Part shown: piece after piece, positions 1 to 9,756 of the stretch
Layout: every line of letters begins with the position of its first letter
Numbering within the stretch: the stretch's first letter is position 1
Assembly (NCBI GenBank): GCA_030529405.1
Contig: JAUMWZ010000009.1
Span: forward strand, 1-20,156
DNA length: 20,156 nucleotides
Source of the DNA: Bacteroides sp.
GTDB taxonomy: Bacteria > Bacteroidota > Bacteroidia > Bacteroidales > Bacteroidaceae
Reading direction: 5' to 3'
Made by a program: the position numbers and the translations under genes
The notes under the pieces: model-generated
Told to the model about the DNA's origin: nothing
Seen by the model: only the letters and a program-made list of their open reading frames with translations
The model's database searches: none

Positions 1-2
1 GT

Positions 3-116
3 ATCACAGACCTTGGAGAGAGTCTAATGGAACCACTAAATGGAATCATAAATTGGGCTTTGAAACATTCTGATGAGATATTAGAGCATCGTAGCAAAGT
101 AGAAAAACAAAGATAA
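3..116 (+). CDS. HxlR-family transcriptional regulator, C-terminal fragment
   Basis: This is the 3' end of a gene that begins before the window; 37 codons remain in frame from position 3 to the TAA at 114-116. The residues start ITDLGESLMEPLNGIINWA and end in a charged tail. The T-x-L-G-x-S-L pattern followed by an aliphatic/aromatic helix ending in W is typical of the last strand and helix of the winged-helix domain in HxlR-type (DUF24) regulators. These are small, about 100-130 residue, DNA-binding dimers that often respond to redox or electrophile stress and usually act on a neighbouring gene. The DNA-binding helix is outside the window, so the target cannot be inferred. Another winged-helix family, such as MarR or PadR, is possible but fits less well. 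Confidence 0.65.
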   Translation: MTDLGESLMEPLNGIINWALKHSDEILEHRSKVEKQR

Positions 117-342
117 AGTGAAACCTCATAAAGTTGCGGTCTGTATAACTTATAGTTATCATTTGAGTTTTATATCAAATAAAAAACAAAGAGTTTATTC
201 AAAACAAAACATCATATTACACAGATTGAATTAAACAAAAGAAGATTTCTAGAGACTAGACGTATAATCTAAGATTGGGATAATAACAAAAGAAAATATT
301 GTTCAGAAGTTTATTTGAGCACCTTTACAATGTAGCAACAAG
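117..342. other. AT-rich spacer between convergent genes
   Basis: This gap lies between the regulator stop and the terminator of the - strand gene. No plausible ORF or RNA gene was seen. The only structure is a weak 6-bp AT-only dyad at 145-159 (ATAACT, three-base loop, AGTTAT), too weak to call a terminator. Confidence 0.5.
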
Positions 343-381
343 AAAAAAGGGGTGATTATGCATATTGCATAATCACCCCTT
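343..381 (-). terminator. Intrinsic terminator of the six-gene - strand run
   Basis: A perfect 16-bp inverted repeat occupies 347-362 and 366-381 with a three-base loop (TAT). On the - strand the hairpin is followed by a run of six T residues (the A tract at 343-348, of which the last two also pair in the stem). It lies 28 bp past the stop codon of the nucleotidyltransferase gene. On the + strand the hairpin is followed by TTAACATT, a poor U-tract, so it mainly serves the - strand. Confidence 0.9.
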
Positions 382-409
382 AACATTACTAACTATTCAG
401 TTATTCTAA

Positions 410-1321
410 TCAGAATAGTTTGTTTGGATATTCACCTGCATCAACAAGTGCTTGTATCTTTTCTACTACGCTTTGTCTGTCTTCTGGATAAGTTACGCCA
501 AACCATTTGCTTGTAGTGTCTAACACTTCCACTGTTGAAGTGCCATCTTTTATCAACTTATCTACCATCAATGGAATGAAGAATTCACTCTTTAAGTTTT
601 CGTAGTTTTTTGGGTCGCTCAAGAATGCTTTGAAGAACTCTTTGCTATATGCGAAATAGTCAGGAGTAAATCCCCAGAAGTTCATGCTGACAGGAGTGTG
701 TTCTGGTGTTGCTACCCATTCTCCGTTGTCGTCCATGTACTTAATTTCGCCGTCCATTCTTTGTATTTTTGTGCGCTCTACAACAGAACATAACTTTTTG
801 TTTGAGTCTGTTTCGCAAATACCTCTTGACACTGTTCCGCTTTCGCTAAGCGTGTTTCCAACTCTAAAGCCCACCATTGCATAAGTGTTTTTAGAGCCTT
901 CTGGCAACTCGCTAAGGAATTTTCCCATTACCTTGAAAGAGTCTTTTCCGTAGAAGTCATCACAGTTGATTACAGCGAAAGGCTCGTTGATAGCATCTTC
1001 ACCCATCATCACTGCATGGTTTGTTCCCCATGGTTTTGTTCTTTCAGCTGGGCAAGTAAATCCCGCAGGTAGTTTGTCAAGTTCTTGGAAGACTATTTCG
1101 CAAGGAATGTGTCCTTCGTACTTAGAGATTATTTTGTCTTTGAAGTCTTGTTCAAAGTCTTTTCTGATAACGAACACTAAGCGTCCGAATCCTGCTTCTA
1201 TAGCATCGTGGATAGAGTAGTCCATGATTGTTTCTCCATTAGGACCTAGTCCGTCAAGTTGTTTAAGACCACCGTATCTGCTACCCATGCCAGCAGCAAG
1301 TAAAAACAAAGTTGGTTTCAT
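410..1321 (-). CDS. Sugar-nucleotidyltransferase-like protein (NTP_transferase family)
   Basis: The 303-residue protein has the nucleotide-binding signature of the GT-A-like nucleotidyltransferase fold at its N-terminus (LLAAGMGSRYGGLKQ, residues 7-21). The Gly-rich loop, Arg15 and Lys20 correspond to the G-x-G-x-R...K motif of GalU/RmlA-type enzymes. A second motif, KPWGTNHAV (96-104), matches the base-contacting G-T-x-H-A region. NCDDFYG (119-125) supplies the acidic pair that binds the catalytic metal. The family transfers a nucleotide from an NTP to a sugar 1-phosphate and releases pyrophosphate in the cytoplasm. The length is close to GalU (about 300 residues), but the first motif lacks the usual P-L-T segment, so the substrate is not assignable; a cell-wall or LPS sugar is plausible. 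It is the last gene of the - strand run, 76 bp after tamL and just before a strong terminator. The ATG at 1321 fits because the signature begins within ten residues. Confidence 0.85.
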   Translation of the reverse strand: MKPTLFLLAAGMGSRYGGLKQLDGLGPNGETIMDYSIHDAIEAGFGRLVFVIRKDFEQDFKDKIISKYEGHIPCEIVFQELDKLPAGFTCPAERTKPWGTNHAVMMGEDAINEPFAVINCDDFYGKDSFKVMGKFLSELPEGSKNTYAMVGFRVGNTLSESGTVSRGICETDSNKKLCSVVERTKIQRMDGEIKYMDDNGEWVATPEHTPVSMNFWGFTPDYFAYSKEFFKAFLSDPKNYENLKSEFFIPLMVDKLIKDGTSTVEVLDTTSKWFGVTYPEDRQSVVEKIQALVDAGEYPNKLF

Positions 1322-1377
1322 AGCAATTTATTTATCTGTTTTATTGTAAGTATTTATTTTAATGCTGTATTTTCAAG

Positions 1378-1385
1378 CAAAAGTA
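1378..1385 (-). promoter_or_regulatory. Possible Bacteroidota -7 box upstream of the nucleotidyltransferase gene
   Basis: On the - strand this reads TACTTTTG, matching the Bacteroidota sigma-70 -7 consensus TAnnTTTG. Initiation would fall about 50 nt upstream of the ATG at 1321. No convincing -33 TTTG was found at the usual spacing, so this is a weak call. If real, the gene could be transcribed separately from tamL. Confidence 0.3.
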
Positions 1386-1397
1386 TAAAAAATATGT

Positions 1398-3839
1398 TTA
1401 GAACGGATAACCGATAGCAAAATGAAATCCTATATTCTTCAGAAACTTACCCGTTACGTTGTAATATCCTTTCTTGCCAGTGTCGTATGGGAAGTGCAAA
1501 GGCACTCCGAAGTCTAGACGGAAAACAAGTATATCCATGTCGTACCTAACTCCGAAACCTGTGCCGAGAGCAATCTGATTGAAGAAATTATTTATTCTTA
1601 GCTCAGAGTTTGGTCTTTCTTCTGCTTTTTGCAACATCCACACGTTTCCTGCATCGAGGAATGTTGCTCCCCACAAGTTGCGAAACATTCTAAAGCGAAA
1701 TTCTAAGTTACTTTCAAAACGGAATGAACCGACTTGGTCAAGATAAGAGTATTTTCCTTCTGAAGGGTGATATCCACCAGGACCTATACTACGTACAGTG
1801 AATGCACGAATACTATTTGCACCTCCTGCATAGAAGTGTTCAATGTATGGCGCAACTTCAGAGTTTCCATAAGAGAACATTGCTCCCACAGCCGTACGAG
1901 TGGCTATTTTATTGTTTCTGTCTATATTCCACAGATACCTAAACTCAGAACTCAATTTGACAAATTGCGCAAAAGGTGCACCGAAAAGTCGCTTGTCCTT
2001 CTTATTAAAGTCATGCCCTGCTGCCTTATATATCAACGAGGTTATATTTCCAGCCGACTTGATTGTAGATTGCCACCAAATGGGATTTCTTACACCAGCT
2101 ATTCCGTTGTTGCTGAACGTGTAAGTATATTCCATTGCTGGAATGAATTGGTCTTGAAAGCTAAGGTATAACACAGGATTAGACTTCACAATGTCAGAGA
2201 ACTTGTCGTAATACTTCTGCAAAAGATTAAAACTCAAATTCAGAGGAGTAATACTGTGGTGAGATGAGCGAGTAGGCTTAAAGTCATAAGTCACTTCGCC
2301 TCCAAAAGAAAGAAGTTTGTAATACTTAGCTCTGTTAAGCTGGTTTGCGTTTAGCTTGAAAGTTGTCGATGCTGGATACTGAAACTCCAACTTATTGAAG
2401 TAAGGGAACACTACTCTCGGATAGTAAAGTGATATGGTTGTGCCAAACTCCCAGCTGTTAAGCACCGATGTGAGTTCTTTCACTCCCGTTTGCCACTCAT
2501 AAGAACCTTTTACCTTAAATCCTAACCTTTCTCCACCTCCAAAGATGTTGTGTCTATTTATTCCAAACGATGCTCCTGGTCCTGTTTGATTATTACTTTT
2601 TGTTACAAAGTTAAATTCTATCTCTGCATCTAATGGCTTAGCCAAAGCTGCATATATGTTAGCAGACAACAGATTATTTTCCTCTCTGACAGAGTCTTTA
2701 TTTTGCACGCCAACTATGTACATTTCAGAAGCAGACGAACTATTATTGTCAGCTACACTATCTTTACTCTGAAAATTGAACTTTAACGGTTTGAAAGACA
2801 GTTTCTCTATTTCATATTGATAGTCCACGTAATTGAATATTCCAAGACTGCTTAGTCTTTCTTGAATAGCCTCTTGGTCTTTCTGATTATATAGCGGATT
2901 TAATTCTACATTTCTCTGTTTGCCATATAGAAACTGCTTGTAGTTTATCCAACGATACAGAATGTTTGGTCGCACACGAAGTTTGTTATGAAAGCGTATG
3001 TTCAGGTTCTTGTATCTGATGCTATCATTAGGCTCTTCTCCATTCTTGCCCAATAAGTTCACAGTCTTACTTCCTATGTTGTAAGGTTTCTCTACTTCCT
3101 TTGGCAAGTCTCCTGCTGGTATTGCCCTCAGACTTATATATCCTCCGTATCGTATTGTAGTGTCAGCCTCGAAAGTGATGTATTCAGGGCGGAAATAGAA
3201 GTAGCCTTTGTTTCTTAATTCAGCAGAGAGTCGGTTTCGTTCGCTGTCGAGTTTTAGAACGTTAAACTTCTCTCCCACATTTACTAACCTTTTGTTTTCA
3301 GATGCTTTCATTATGTCTAGCACATCTTTGTCAAAGCCTTTATGCCCTAGTTCTGTTATTATATATGGTATTCCTGCATTGATGGAATACACAACCTTAG
3401 CCTTCAAGCTGTCTTTTGAGCTATGAACTACATCATAAGATACTTTGCCGTTGAAGTGACCATAGTCTTTCAAAAGATTAGTTGCTATCTTTGCTCTTAC
3501 CTCTGGATTGACAGTAGATACATACACAGGAGGATTGGCTGCCAAACGGTTGAATAACCATTTTCCAAGCCCGCTCTTATACTTAACAAGTGCATTATAG
3601 CTCCACATCTTGAAAGGTATAGGAACAAAACCACCCGCTATTGTTGTGCTCGGAGTTTTATAAAGGGCTGCATCAATCTCGTCCTTCATTTCATCGTCTT
3701 TTACTTTCTTCTCGTCAGCAAACTTAACTTCGTTGCCAGTGTAGAGCAACTCCGTTTTAGGTATATGCTTAGTAACATAGCACGAAGACAATGCAACAAC
3801 TATGATGGCAAATATTATTAGATTATATATTCTTGTCAT
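1398..3839 (-). CDS. tamL: TamL: lipidated TamA/Omp85-family outer-membrane assembly protein
   Basis: The 813-residue protein begins with a hydrophobic signal ending in LSSC (Cys20), a lipobox, so it should be an outer-membrane lipoprotein as well as a beta-barrel. The N-terminal 300-odd residues are compatible with POTRA-type periplasmic repeats. The C-terminal part, from about residue 410, is rich in alternating barrel strands and carries IRAF (677-680) in the context GGANSIRAF, equivalent to the conserved loop-6 VRGF/Y motif of Omp85 proteins. The chain ends in Phe, as expected of a BAM-inserted barrel. In Bacteroidota the lipidated TamA variant is called TamL and pairs with TamB to assemble a subset of outer-membrane proteins. 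The tamB gene lies immediately upstream with a 5-bp gap, which strongly supports this assignment over BamA or a generic surface antigen. No acidic surface-export signal follows the Cys (YVTKH), so the lipid anchor is probably periplasm-facing. Confidence 0.9.
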   Translation of the reverse strand: MTRIYNLIIFAIIVVALSSCYVTKHIPKTELLYTGNEVKFADEKKVKDDEMKDEIDAALYKTPSTTIAGGFVPIPFKMWSYNALVKYKSGLGKWLFNRLAANPPVYVSTVNPEVRAKIATNLLKDYGHFNGKVSYDVVHSSKDSLKAKVVYSINAGIPYIITELGHKGFDKDVLDIMKASENKRLVNVGEKFNVLKLDSERNRLSAELRNKGYFYFRPEYITFEADTTIRYGGYISLRAIPAGDLPKEVEKPYNIGSKTVNLLGKNGEEPNDSIRYKNLNIRFHNKLRVRPNILYRWINYKQFLYGKQRNVELNPLYNQKDQEAIQERLSSLGIFNYVDYQYEIEKLSFKPLKFNFQSKDSVADNNSSSASEMYIVGVQNKDSVREENNLLSANIYAALAKPLDAEIEFNFVTKSNNQTGPGASFGINRHNIFGGGERLGFKVKGSYEWQTGVKELTSVLNSWEFGTTISLYYPRVVFPYFNKLEFQYPASTTFKLNANQLNRAKYYKLLSFGGEVTYDFKPTRSSHHSITPLNLSFNLLQKYYDKFSDIVKSNPVLYLSFQDQFIPAMEYTYTFSNNGIAGVRNPIWWQSTIKSAGNITSLIYKAAGHDFNKKDKRLFGAPFAQFVKLSSEFRYLWNIDRNNKIATRTAVGAMFSYGNSEVAPYIEHFYAGGANSIRAFTVRSIGPGGYHPSEGKYSYLDQVGSFRFESNLEFRFRMFRNLWGATFLDAGNVWMLQKAEERPNSELRINNFFNQIALGTGFGVRYDMDILVFRLDFGVPLHFPYDTGKKGYYNVTGKFLKNIGFHFAIGYPF

Positions 3840-3844
3840 TGATT

Positions 3845-6800
3845 TTATTTCTTTTTACGCTTAAAAATAAACAGCTCGCTAAGTTTGTCTACCTTTTTTC
3901 TCAACACAACACCCACGCCAGTTTCTATTATTTCTTCGTCTATTATACTTTCATAGTTTTTATCATAAAACAGACGTACGTAGCGAGTGCCCGTTCTGTC
4001 AAGTCTGTATTCTAATGAGATATTGTCTATGAAAGACTGAGCGTTGTTCTTAGCATTAGCCCCAGTAGATACTTTTCCACCTATTACAACCTGAAAACGA
4101 TTATCAAACAATCTTTGTGAATATCTGAAACTGTAATCTGTTCGTTTGCCTGCTCCTCCCGATTCTTCGTGATTTTCCACACCAACAGATAGGCTTGCAT
4201 TCTTAATATTACCAAGCAGTGAGTTTATCTGACCAGACAACACCGAGCTAAGCGCACTTCCCATATCTGGCATTCCTTTACCACCTCCTCCACCAATAGG
4301 GCCTCTTCCGAGGTAGCTCTTAGTTATCATTATGTATAGTGCTTGTTTTCCTCGTTCCACCTCTCCCATCGCTGTCAGCTCATTTTGTATCTGTGTATCT
4401 TCTGGTGCAGCAACATCAAAAGCAAAGGCCAAGTTGTTTAGCTTGTTCTTCACTATTATAGACACATCAAAATCTACATTGCGTGACGAGCCACTCTCTT
4501 TGTCTGTTACGCTAGCACGTATTCTGTCAGTAGCTTTGAAGTTAATAAATGGGTCGGTAATCTTACCGTTCCATTCCAAATAGCTACCATTCTCTATGGC
4601 GAATTTCTTAGCCGCTATCACTGGAAGTGCATATTTCATCAATCCACCGCTAAGAGTATATCTTCCCGACAAAAGCATATCGCCCTGTGGAGAATACTTG
4701 AGTGAAAGATTGCCTCCTCCTTCAAGTTCAACCCTATTATCGCTAGTTGCGTCCAAATCGACTTTCATTCTTACCGAAGGGTCTATATGCACAGTCATAA
4801 GCATATCTAAACCTCCTAGTGAAACGTAGTTAGTCTTCTTCTTATTTGTAGTTACTGTATCTGCAAACGAAGTAAAGTTTACAAGTCCACCAAGACGGTC
4901 TTGCACGGTAAGTGGCGAGTCTGTGTAAATATATGATACATCTGTATTCCCTAAAAGATTGATGTTTCCCCTCATAGACAAGTTGTCTAGTCGTCCTCTT
5001 ACTGTTGATGAGAAGTCTGCCATAACCTTACCATACACCAAACTTTCTTTTGTTTTAGGTGCATCTAGTATAGTATAATTCACGGCCTTCATGTTTATGT
5101 CAAGCGAAGGCATTGTCAGTTCTTTGAAGTCTATAAGCCCATCTATCACAAACGGATTATTATTTACAGAGTAGATGGAGTACTTATCAAATAGTATCTG
5201 ATTATTCTTTATAGGTACTTTACTATCGTCAAACCTGAAACTTGCACCATATTGTTGCGAGTTTATAGACACACTGTCGAGTGTCAAGTAACCATTCATT
5301 TTGGGCTTGTCTAACATTCCCTCCACATTCAACTCTCCATTCATTTCTCCCTTTAACGAAACAAGTTTCTTTGGTATAAACAAGTTGGCTATGTGAAGCG
5401 GGAAACTAGTCATAACAGAGTTTATCTCTATGCTGTCTTTTTTACTCTTTGAAGGTATTAGCTTACCATCTGCAAGCAAAACCTCACTGTCATTATAAGT
5501 AAGATAAGTACTCAAATACTGCTTACCGTCATTAGCAGGTAGCCAAGTTGTACCCAACGAGATATTACCTACTTCTTGCTTTTCGTACGTCATATCATAC
5601 ACATTTACATCGGCAGATAGTTGCAACTTCTCTTTACTCTGTATGTAGTGTGCCTCGGCTGATAATTCTCCTGTTATATATGGTATATACGGTACGGCTG
5701 ATGATATTTCTTCAAGTCGCAACTTCTTCAGTTCAACGTTCATGTTCTGCAACGAAACGCTGTCACTGTTAGACGAGCTTATTCTTATACCCGTATTGTC
5801 TTCGGTACGCATATCTACACTTGCATATACACGCATATTTTTGTGTAGATACACCCAGTTATTGTTTTCGTTGAAATAGAACTTTCTGAATGCAATAATT
5901 GGCTGTTCCGGAGTCATTCTGAAAAGAAAGCCTTCTGTCCTTTCATTCTTAAACGGTTGTGCATTTATGCCCAAAAGAACTCCTGTTTCTCTTGCTCTAT
6001 CTTTCAATTCAATATTCATTTGTGCGTCTTTATTGGCTATATAGCCATCTATTGTTGTAGCAAATGAATATTGAGGATTGTTCTTGTCGTTTTCAACCTT
6101 CAACACATATTTTATCTGCGCACTATCTTGCGAAAGAGCAAAATCGACATTGTCTATCACAAGTGTGTCTACCATAATTCTATTTACAGACGCACTGCCG
6201 AGCAAACCTTTCTCTCTCTCCGCACCGAGTGTCATCGTTGCACTATTGAACGAAACGTTGTTTTGCTTCAAGATGTAAGAAACAGGATTTTCTTTACCCG
6301 ACTTCATGCTCACAGATACGTTAGGCAGACTTTCTCTTATAAGATTATTGTCAAGTTCGCGCTTCATTATCTGCTTTTCAATCATAGACATCAGCTTTTG
6401 CGACTGACTTATAAGTACGTTTGCATTAGGCTTTGCCTGCAAGCTAACAGATAAATCTCCACTGTTTAGAGATGCTTTAACCTGCTCTTTATCAAGGTTA
6501 GCCGTCAGCTGATATGTAAAATCCTTGCCCAATGGTTTCTCTATAAGCCCGAGCTCTTTCAAGTCTAATCTAGAGATGTTTACATCTAAGTTTGCTATGT
6601 ATTCCTTAGCCGTCAAGTTATAGTCTGCCTTTGCATCTATACCTATCAGACTATTGTTTGTGCTAAGATGTGCCTTTGCCAATCCGTCTTCCACCTTAGC
6701 TTTCAGCATCACGCTATCTACTCTGTATTTATCGTAATGTATGTCTTTAAGCACAAAGTCTATATCCGACTTTGTCTTCCTTGACTTAACGTCAAAGCCT

Positions 6801-8410
6801 CTACCTGAGATTTTAGCCGATGCAGCTATATTGTGCAACGGTATGTTAGTCAGCACCTTGCTAAAGTATGCATTGTCTAGTTGCAAACTAACTACATACG
6901 ATTCGTTAGCTATATTTACTTTACTTCCAAACGATAGATTGATTGGAAGTGATTTCAAAGCTATATCTGAAGATATGTTGCTACCATTGAGTGTCACCTC
7001 ACCATTGGCAACTATGCTATCGGGCAGAACTACCGAGTTTACCTCTCTACCACTTGCCACCTTAGATATAAACTTCATATCTTCGGTTTCGATATCTAAC
7101 TTCAAGTTTCCACTTCTTCTTTTCTCATCAAGTATATCGCTAAGATATCCATTCGCTTTAGCCGAGAATGCTCTGTGAAGTTCCAAGCTCAAGTCTTTTA
7201 ACTTTATTCGCCCAAGAGTGCCCTCAATGTCTGTGCGCATCTTTATTGAGTTGCCCGCATATTCTTCTCTTATAGCCTTAGGAACGTCATAGGCTTGCTC
7301 TAAATCAGCTTTGCTCACGTTGGCAAACAAGCTCAAATTAAGTTTTGATTTAGGATTTAGCTCTAACGCCTTCCAATCGGTTTTGGCAGAAAGATTAAAT
7401 TCTGACGAGAAAGTTTTAATATTGATATTAGGCACACTGATAACACTGTCGTTTGAAAAAGCATTACCCGACATAGAGAATATTCCTAGTCCAGAGTTTT
7501 CTTCAAGCATATATACCGACTTGATGACAGCATTTGTGTTATTACCTGCATACATCAAAGACTCTAAGTCAATAAGCATATCCTTGAGATGAATATTGTT
7601 TACATCAAAACCTCCCTTTGTTTCTTCTCCACCTCTTCTATACTTTACTTCACTTTTCTCTACCAAAAATCTTTCCAGCGAGTATTTTTCGTTGGCTAAA
7701 TCAACATTTATATCCGTCAGATTAGTCTTGTTTAGCCTCACAACTCCGTTTATCGAGTCATTTGGCATATCTAGCTTTATCTTTATATTGCTCAGGTCTA
7801 TCTCGTCAATGTTTACCAACCAATTCTGTTTTGTGGTTGTTGTGTCTTCTTTGCTCACTAGACTGTCTATAGTAACAGAGAAGTCTACATTTCTCAAGTC
7901 TATTGAGTTTATGTCTGCTTTCTCTCCAAGCACATCTATTTCATCGGCATCTACCGAGAACCTTGTTAATTCTCCGGTAACATTCATACCTTCTATGAGT
8001 GTTGCAGTATTTACATACAGCTTGCTAACGCTCACAGATTTGACATTGACCTTGCCTTTTATCAATGACAAGGCACTAACCTCTACATCTATATTGCCTA
8101 CATTAAGAATTGTATCTGTATCTTTCACAACCTTCAACCCACTTACCACAAGATTCAAAGGAAAGCTCAAGTCTATTCTGTCCATGGTTATCTGCATTCC
8201 CGATTGCTTTGACGCAATGGCAGACACTTCTTTGCGTATCAGGTTTTGTATAGGTGGAATATACAGAGATAACATCAACAACGTGAAAAGTATTGTTGGT
8301 GTCAGTGCTATCCATATAAGGATTCTAATTTTTTTATTCTTCAGTGCCTTCACAGTGTTAGTATGTTGTGTTTTACTATGTACTTCTAAAGTGTTTTCTG
8401 AATCTAGCAT
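3845..8410 (-). CDS. tamB: TamB: translocation and assembly module inner-membrane protein (DUF490)
   Basis: This is a 1521-residue protein with a basic N-terminus (KALKNKKIR) followed by one membrane segment (about 29-50), then a very long region of repeating amphipathic beta strands. This is the plan of AsmA-like/TamB proteins, which anchor in the inner membrane and span the periplasm as a beta-groove reaching the outer-membrane partner. The C-terminal third resembles the TamB (DUF490) domain, including DLDATSDNRVELEGGGNLSL and LSVGVE segments. A glycine-rich stretch (GPIGGGGGKG, around 1370-1380) probably marks a flexible loop. TamB works with TamA/TamL in outer-membrane protein assembly, and related proteins move phospholipids. 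The start at 8410 lies inside the end of the MATE gene (35-bp overlap); the next ATG codons fall inside or after the membrane helix, so this start is favoured. The protein is somewhat longer than the E. coli homologue (about 1260 residues), as is common in this phylum. Confidence 0.92.
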   Translation of the reverse strand: MLDSENTLEVHSKTQHTNTVKALKNKKIRILIWIALTPTILFTLLMLSLYIPPIQNLIRKEVSAIASKQSGMQITMDRIDLSFPLNLVVSGLKVVKDTDTILNVGNIDVEVSALSLIKGKVNVKSVSVSKLYVNTATLIEGMNVTGELTRFSVDADEIDVLGEKADINSIDLRNVDFSVTIDSLVSKEDTTTTKQNWLVNIDEIDLSNIKIKLDMPNDSINGVVRLNKTNLTDINVDLANEKYSLERFLVEKSEVKYRRGGEETKGGFDVNNIHLKDMLIDLESLMYAGNNTNAVIKSVYMLEENSGLGIFSMSGNAFSNDSVISVPNINIKTFSSEFNLSAKTDWKALELNPKSKLNLSLFANVSKADLEQAYDVPKAIREEYAGNSIKMRTDIEGTLGRIKLKDLSLELHRAFSAKANGYLSDILDEKRRSGNLKLDIETEDMKFISKVASGREVNSVVLPDSIVANGEVTLNGSNISSDIALKSLPINLSFGSKVNIANESYVVSLQLDNAYFSKVLTNIPLHNIAASAKISGRGFDVKSRKTKSDIDFVLKDIHYDKYRVDSVMLKAKVEDGLAKAHLSTNNSLIGIDAKADYNLTAKEYIANLDVNISRLDLKELGLIEKPLGKDFTYQLTANLDKEQVKASLNSGDLSVSLQAKPNANVLISQSQKLMSMIEKQIMKRELDNNLIRESLPNVSVSMKSGKENPVSYILKQNNVSFNSATMTLGAEREKGLLGSASVNRIMVDTLVIDNVDFALSQDSAQIKYVLKVENDKNNPQYSFATTIDGYIANKDAQMNIELKDRARETGVLLGINAQPFKNERTEGFLFRMTPEQPIIAFRKFYFNENNNWVYLHKNMRVYASVDMRTEDNTGIRISSSNSDSVSLQNMNVELKKLRLEEISSAVPYIPYITGELSAEAHYIQSKEKLQLSADVNVYDMTYEKQEVGNISLGTTWLPANDGKQYLSTYLTYNDSEVLLADGKLIPSKSKKDSIEINSVMTSFPLHIANLFIPKKLVSLKGEMNGELNVEGMLDKPKMNGYLTLDSVSINSQQYGASFRFDDSKVPIKNNQILFDKYSIYSVNNNPFVIDGLIDFKELTMPSLDINMKAVNYTILDAPKTKESLVYGKVMADFSSTVRGRLDNLSMRGNINLLGNTDVSYIYTDSPLTVQDRLGGLVNFTSFADTVTTNKKKTNYVSLGGLDMLMTVHIDPSVRMKVDLDATSDNRVELEGGGNLSLKYSPQGDMLLSGRYTLSGGLMKYALPVIAAKKFAIENGSYLEWNGKITDPFINFKATDRIRASVTDKESGSSRNVDFDVSIIVKNKLNNLAFAFDVAAPEDTQIQNELTAMGEVERGKQALYIMITKSYLGRGPIGGGGGKGMPDMGSALSSVLSGQINSLLGNIKNASLSVGVENHEESGGAGKRTDYSFRYSQRLFDNRFQVVIGGKVSTGANAKNNAQSFIDNISLEYRLDRTGTRYVRLFYDKNYESIIDEEIIETGVGVVLRKKVDKLSELFIFKRKKK

Positions 8411-9716
8411 AAAGCAACAAACCAGCGGTTGTCAGCCCAAAAGGAAAAGCCAACCAAATTCCTAGCAGTTGCATATCTAATAGAAAACCAAATATATACC
8501 CCACTGGCAAAGATATTATAAAGTATGCAACAAATGCTATATACATCATAGGTTTTACGTCAGACATTCCTCTAAGTGAGTTTGCAAAAGTTATTTGCAG
8601 TGTATCGCCCACCTGATAAAGCAAGAAAGGCAGTATCAAAACTGTTGTTGTGGTTGCCACCTCTACATCATCAGTAAACCAATAGGGGAATATATCTTTT
8701 AGCAAGAATATAGCTGTTGATTGTATCAAGCATATTAAAAGCATAAGATGAAAGCCTGCAAACGTGGTTCTACGTATGTTAGCTTTGTCGTTTTGTCCTA
8801 CATAGTGGCTCACTCTAACGGCTATTGCTGCCCCGATGCCATAGTATATCATAAACGTAAACTGTGAAACCGTGAGCATAACTTGATGTGAAGCGAGTGC
8901 TATTGTGCCTATCCACCCCACCATGACGGTACTCAAATTGAACGAGGCAGACTCCATTCCCATCTGTAAGGCTACTGGTAAGCCGAGTTTGTTGAGCTTT
9001 TTATACAGAGTGGTAGACCATTTTTCTGCCACAAATCCACGTTTGTATTCGGCAAAAGGCTTAGTGAAGAAAAACAAAACCGAGTATATGACAACCATCA
9101 ACACACGAGAAACCAAGGTGCTAATTCCCGCTCCATAAAGTCCGAGTTCAGGAAGCCCAAACTTACCGTATATGAGCGCATAGTTGCCAATAATATTGAA
9201 AGAGTTGCCAATTAGTAGTATCCACATTGCCACCTTAGTCATTGTTATTCCGTCTGTAAACTGTCTGTAAGCATTAAATAGCATAACAAAAGGAATAGAT
9301 GTAAGCAACGTTACGAAGTATGGCAACATTATAGGGATAATCTCTTGTGGTAAATCAAAGTTTTCAATGTTCTGATACACAACAAAAAGCAATAACGACA
9401 GCATAAAAGCCACTATTAGGTTTGCCATAAGGCTTATACGAAGTGCAAAGCCAGCGTTCTCTTTCTCGCCCCTGCCACAGAACATTCCCACCACGGGAGT
9501 TAATCCGTAAGAAAAACCTACACTAAAGATTATGGCAAGATTGAATATGTTATTGACAAAAGAAGCAGCTGCCAACTCGTCAGTGCTATGTTGCCCAATC
9601 ATCATAGTATCAGCAAAACTAAGTATGATAACGCCTAACTGACCCACAACAATAGGTAGACCGAGAGTTACAAGAGTTTTATAATGAGATAGGTACTGTT
9701 TTATGTAATTGTTCAT
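8376..9716 (-). CDS. MATE-family multidrug/cation efflux transporter
   Basis: The 446-residue protein is almost entirely hydrophobic, with about twelve membrane-spanning segments arranged as two similar six-helix halves. Family hallmarks include GLPIVVGQLGVIILSFADTMMIG near residues 19-41, with the P-x-x-x-x-x-x-x-x-x-x-D-x-x-M-I-G pattern of helix 1. The corresponding second-half start is GLPVALQMGMESASFNLSTVMVG. MATE transporters of the NorM type sit in the inner membrane and export cationic drugs or metabolites in exchange for Na+ or H+. The substrate cannot be read from the sequence. Its 3' end overlaps tamB by 35 bp, so the two are likely transcribed together. The ATG at 9716 starts just before a short amphipathic stretch and helix 1, as usual. 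The region upstream carries a phased 22-bp repeat array. Confidence 0.93.
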   Translation of the reverse strand: MNNYIKQYLSHYKTLVTLGLPIVVGQLGVIILSFADTMMIGQHSTDELAAASFVNNIFNLAIIFSVGFSYGLTPVVGMFCGRGEKENAGFALRISLMANLIVAFMLSLLLFVVYQNIENFDLPQEIIPIMLPYFVTLLTSIPFVMLFNAYRQFTDGITMTKVAMWILLIGNSFNIIGNYALIYGKFGLPELGLYGAGISTLVSRVLMVVIYSVLFFFTKPFAEYKRGFVAEKWSTTLYKKLNKLGLPVALQMGMESASFNLSTVMVGWIGTIALASHQVMLTVSQFTFMIYYGIGAAIAVRVSHYVGQNDKANIRRTTFAGFHLMLLICLIQSTAIFLLKDIFPYWFTDDVEVATTTTVLILPFLLYQVGDTLQITFANSLRGMSDVKPMMYIAFVAYFIISLPVGYIFGFLLDMQLLGIWLAFPFGLTTAGLLLYARFRKHFRST

Positions 9717-9756
9717 CTATATGATTATGATTTGTATTTATATGCCACCTAAAAGG

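Noticed and set aside
1322..1397. Terminator between tamL and the nucleotidyltransferase gene
   Set aside because: No stable hairpin was found in the 76-bp gap.
6071..6454. 127-codon + strand ORF
   Set aside because: Antisense shadow of tamB with random-looking composition.
7596..8465. 289-codon ORF on the + strand
   Set aside because: It lies antisense to tamB, is rich in Ser, Thr, Leu and Phe, and has no recognisable domain. The tamB frame explains the region.
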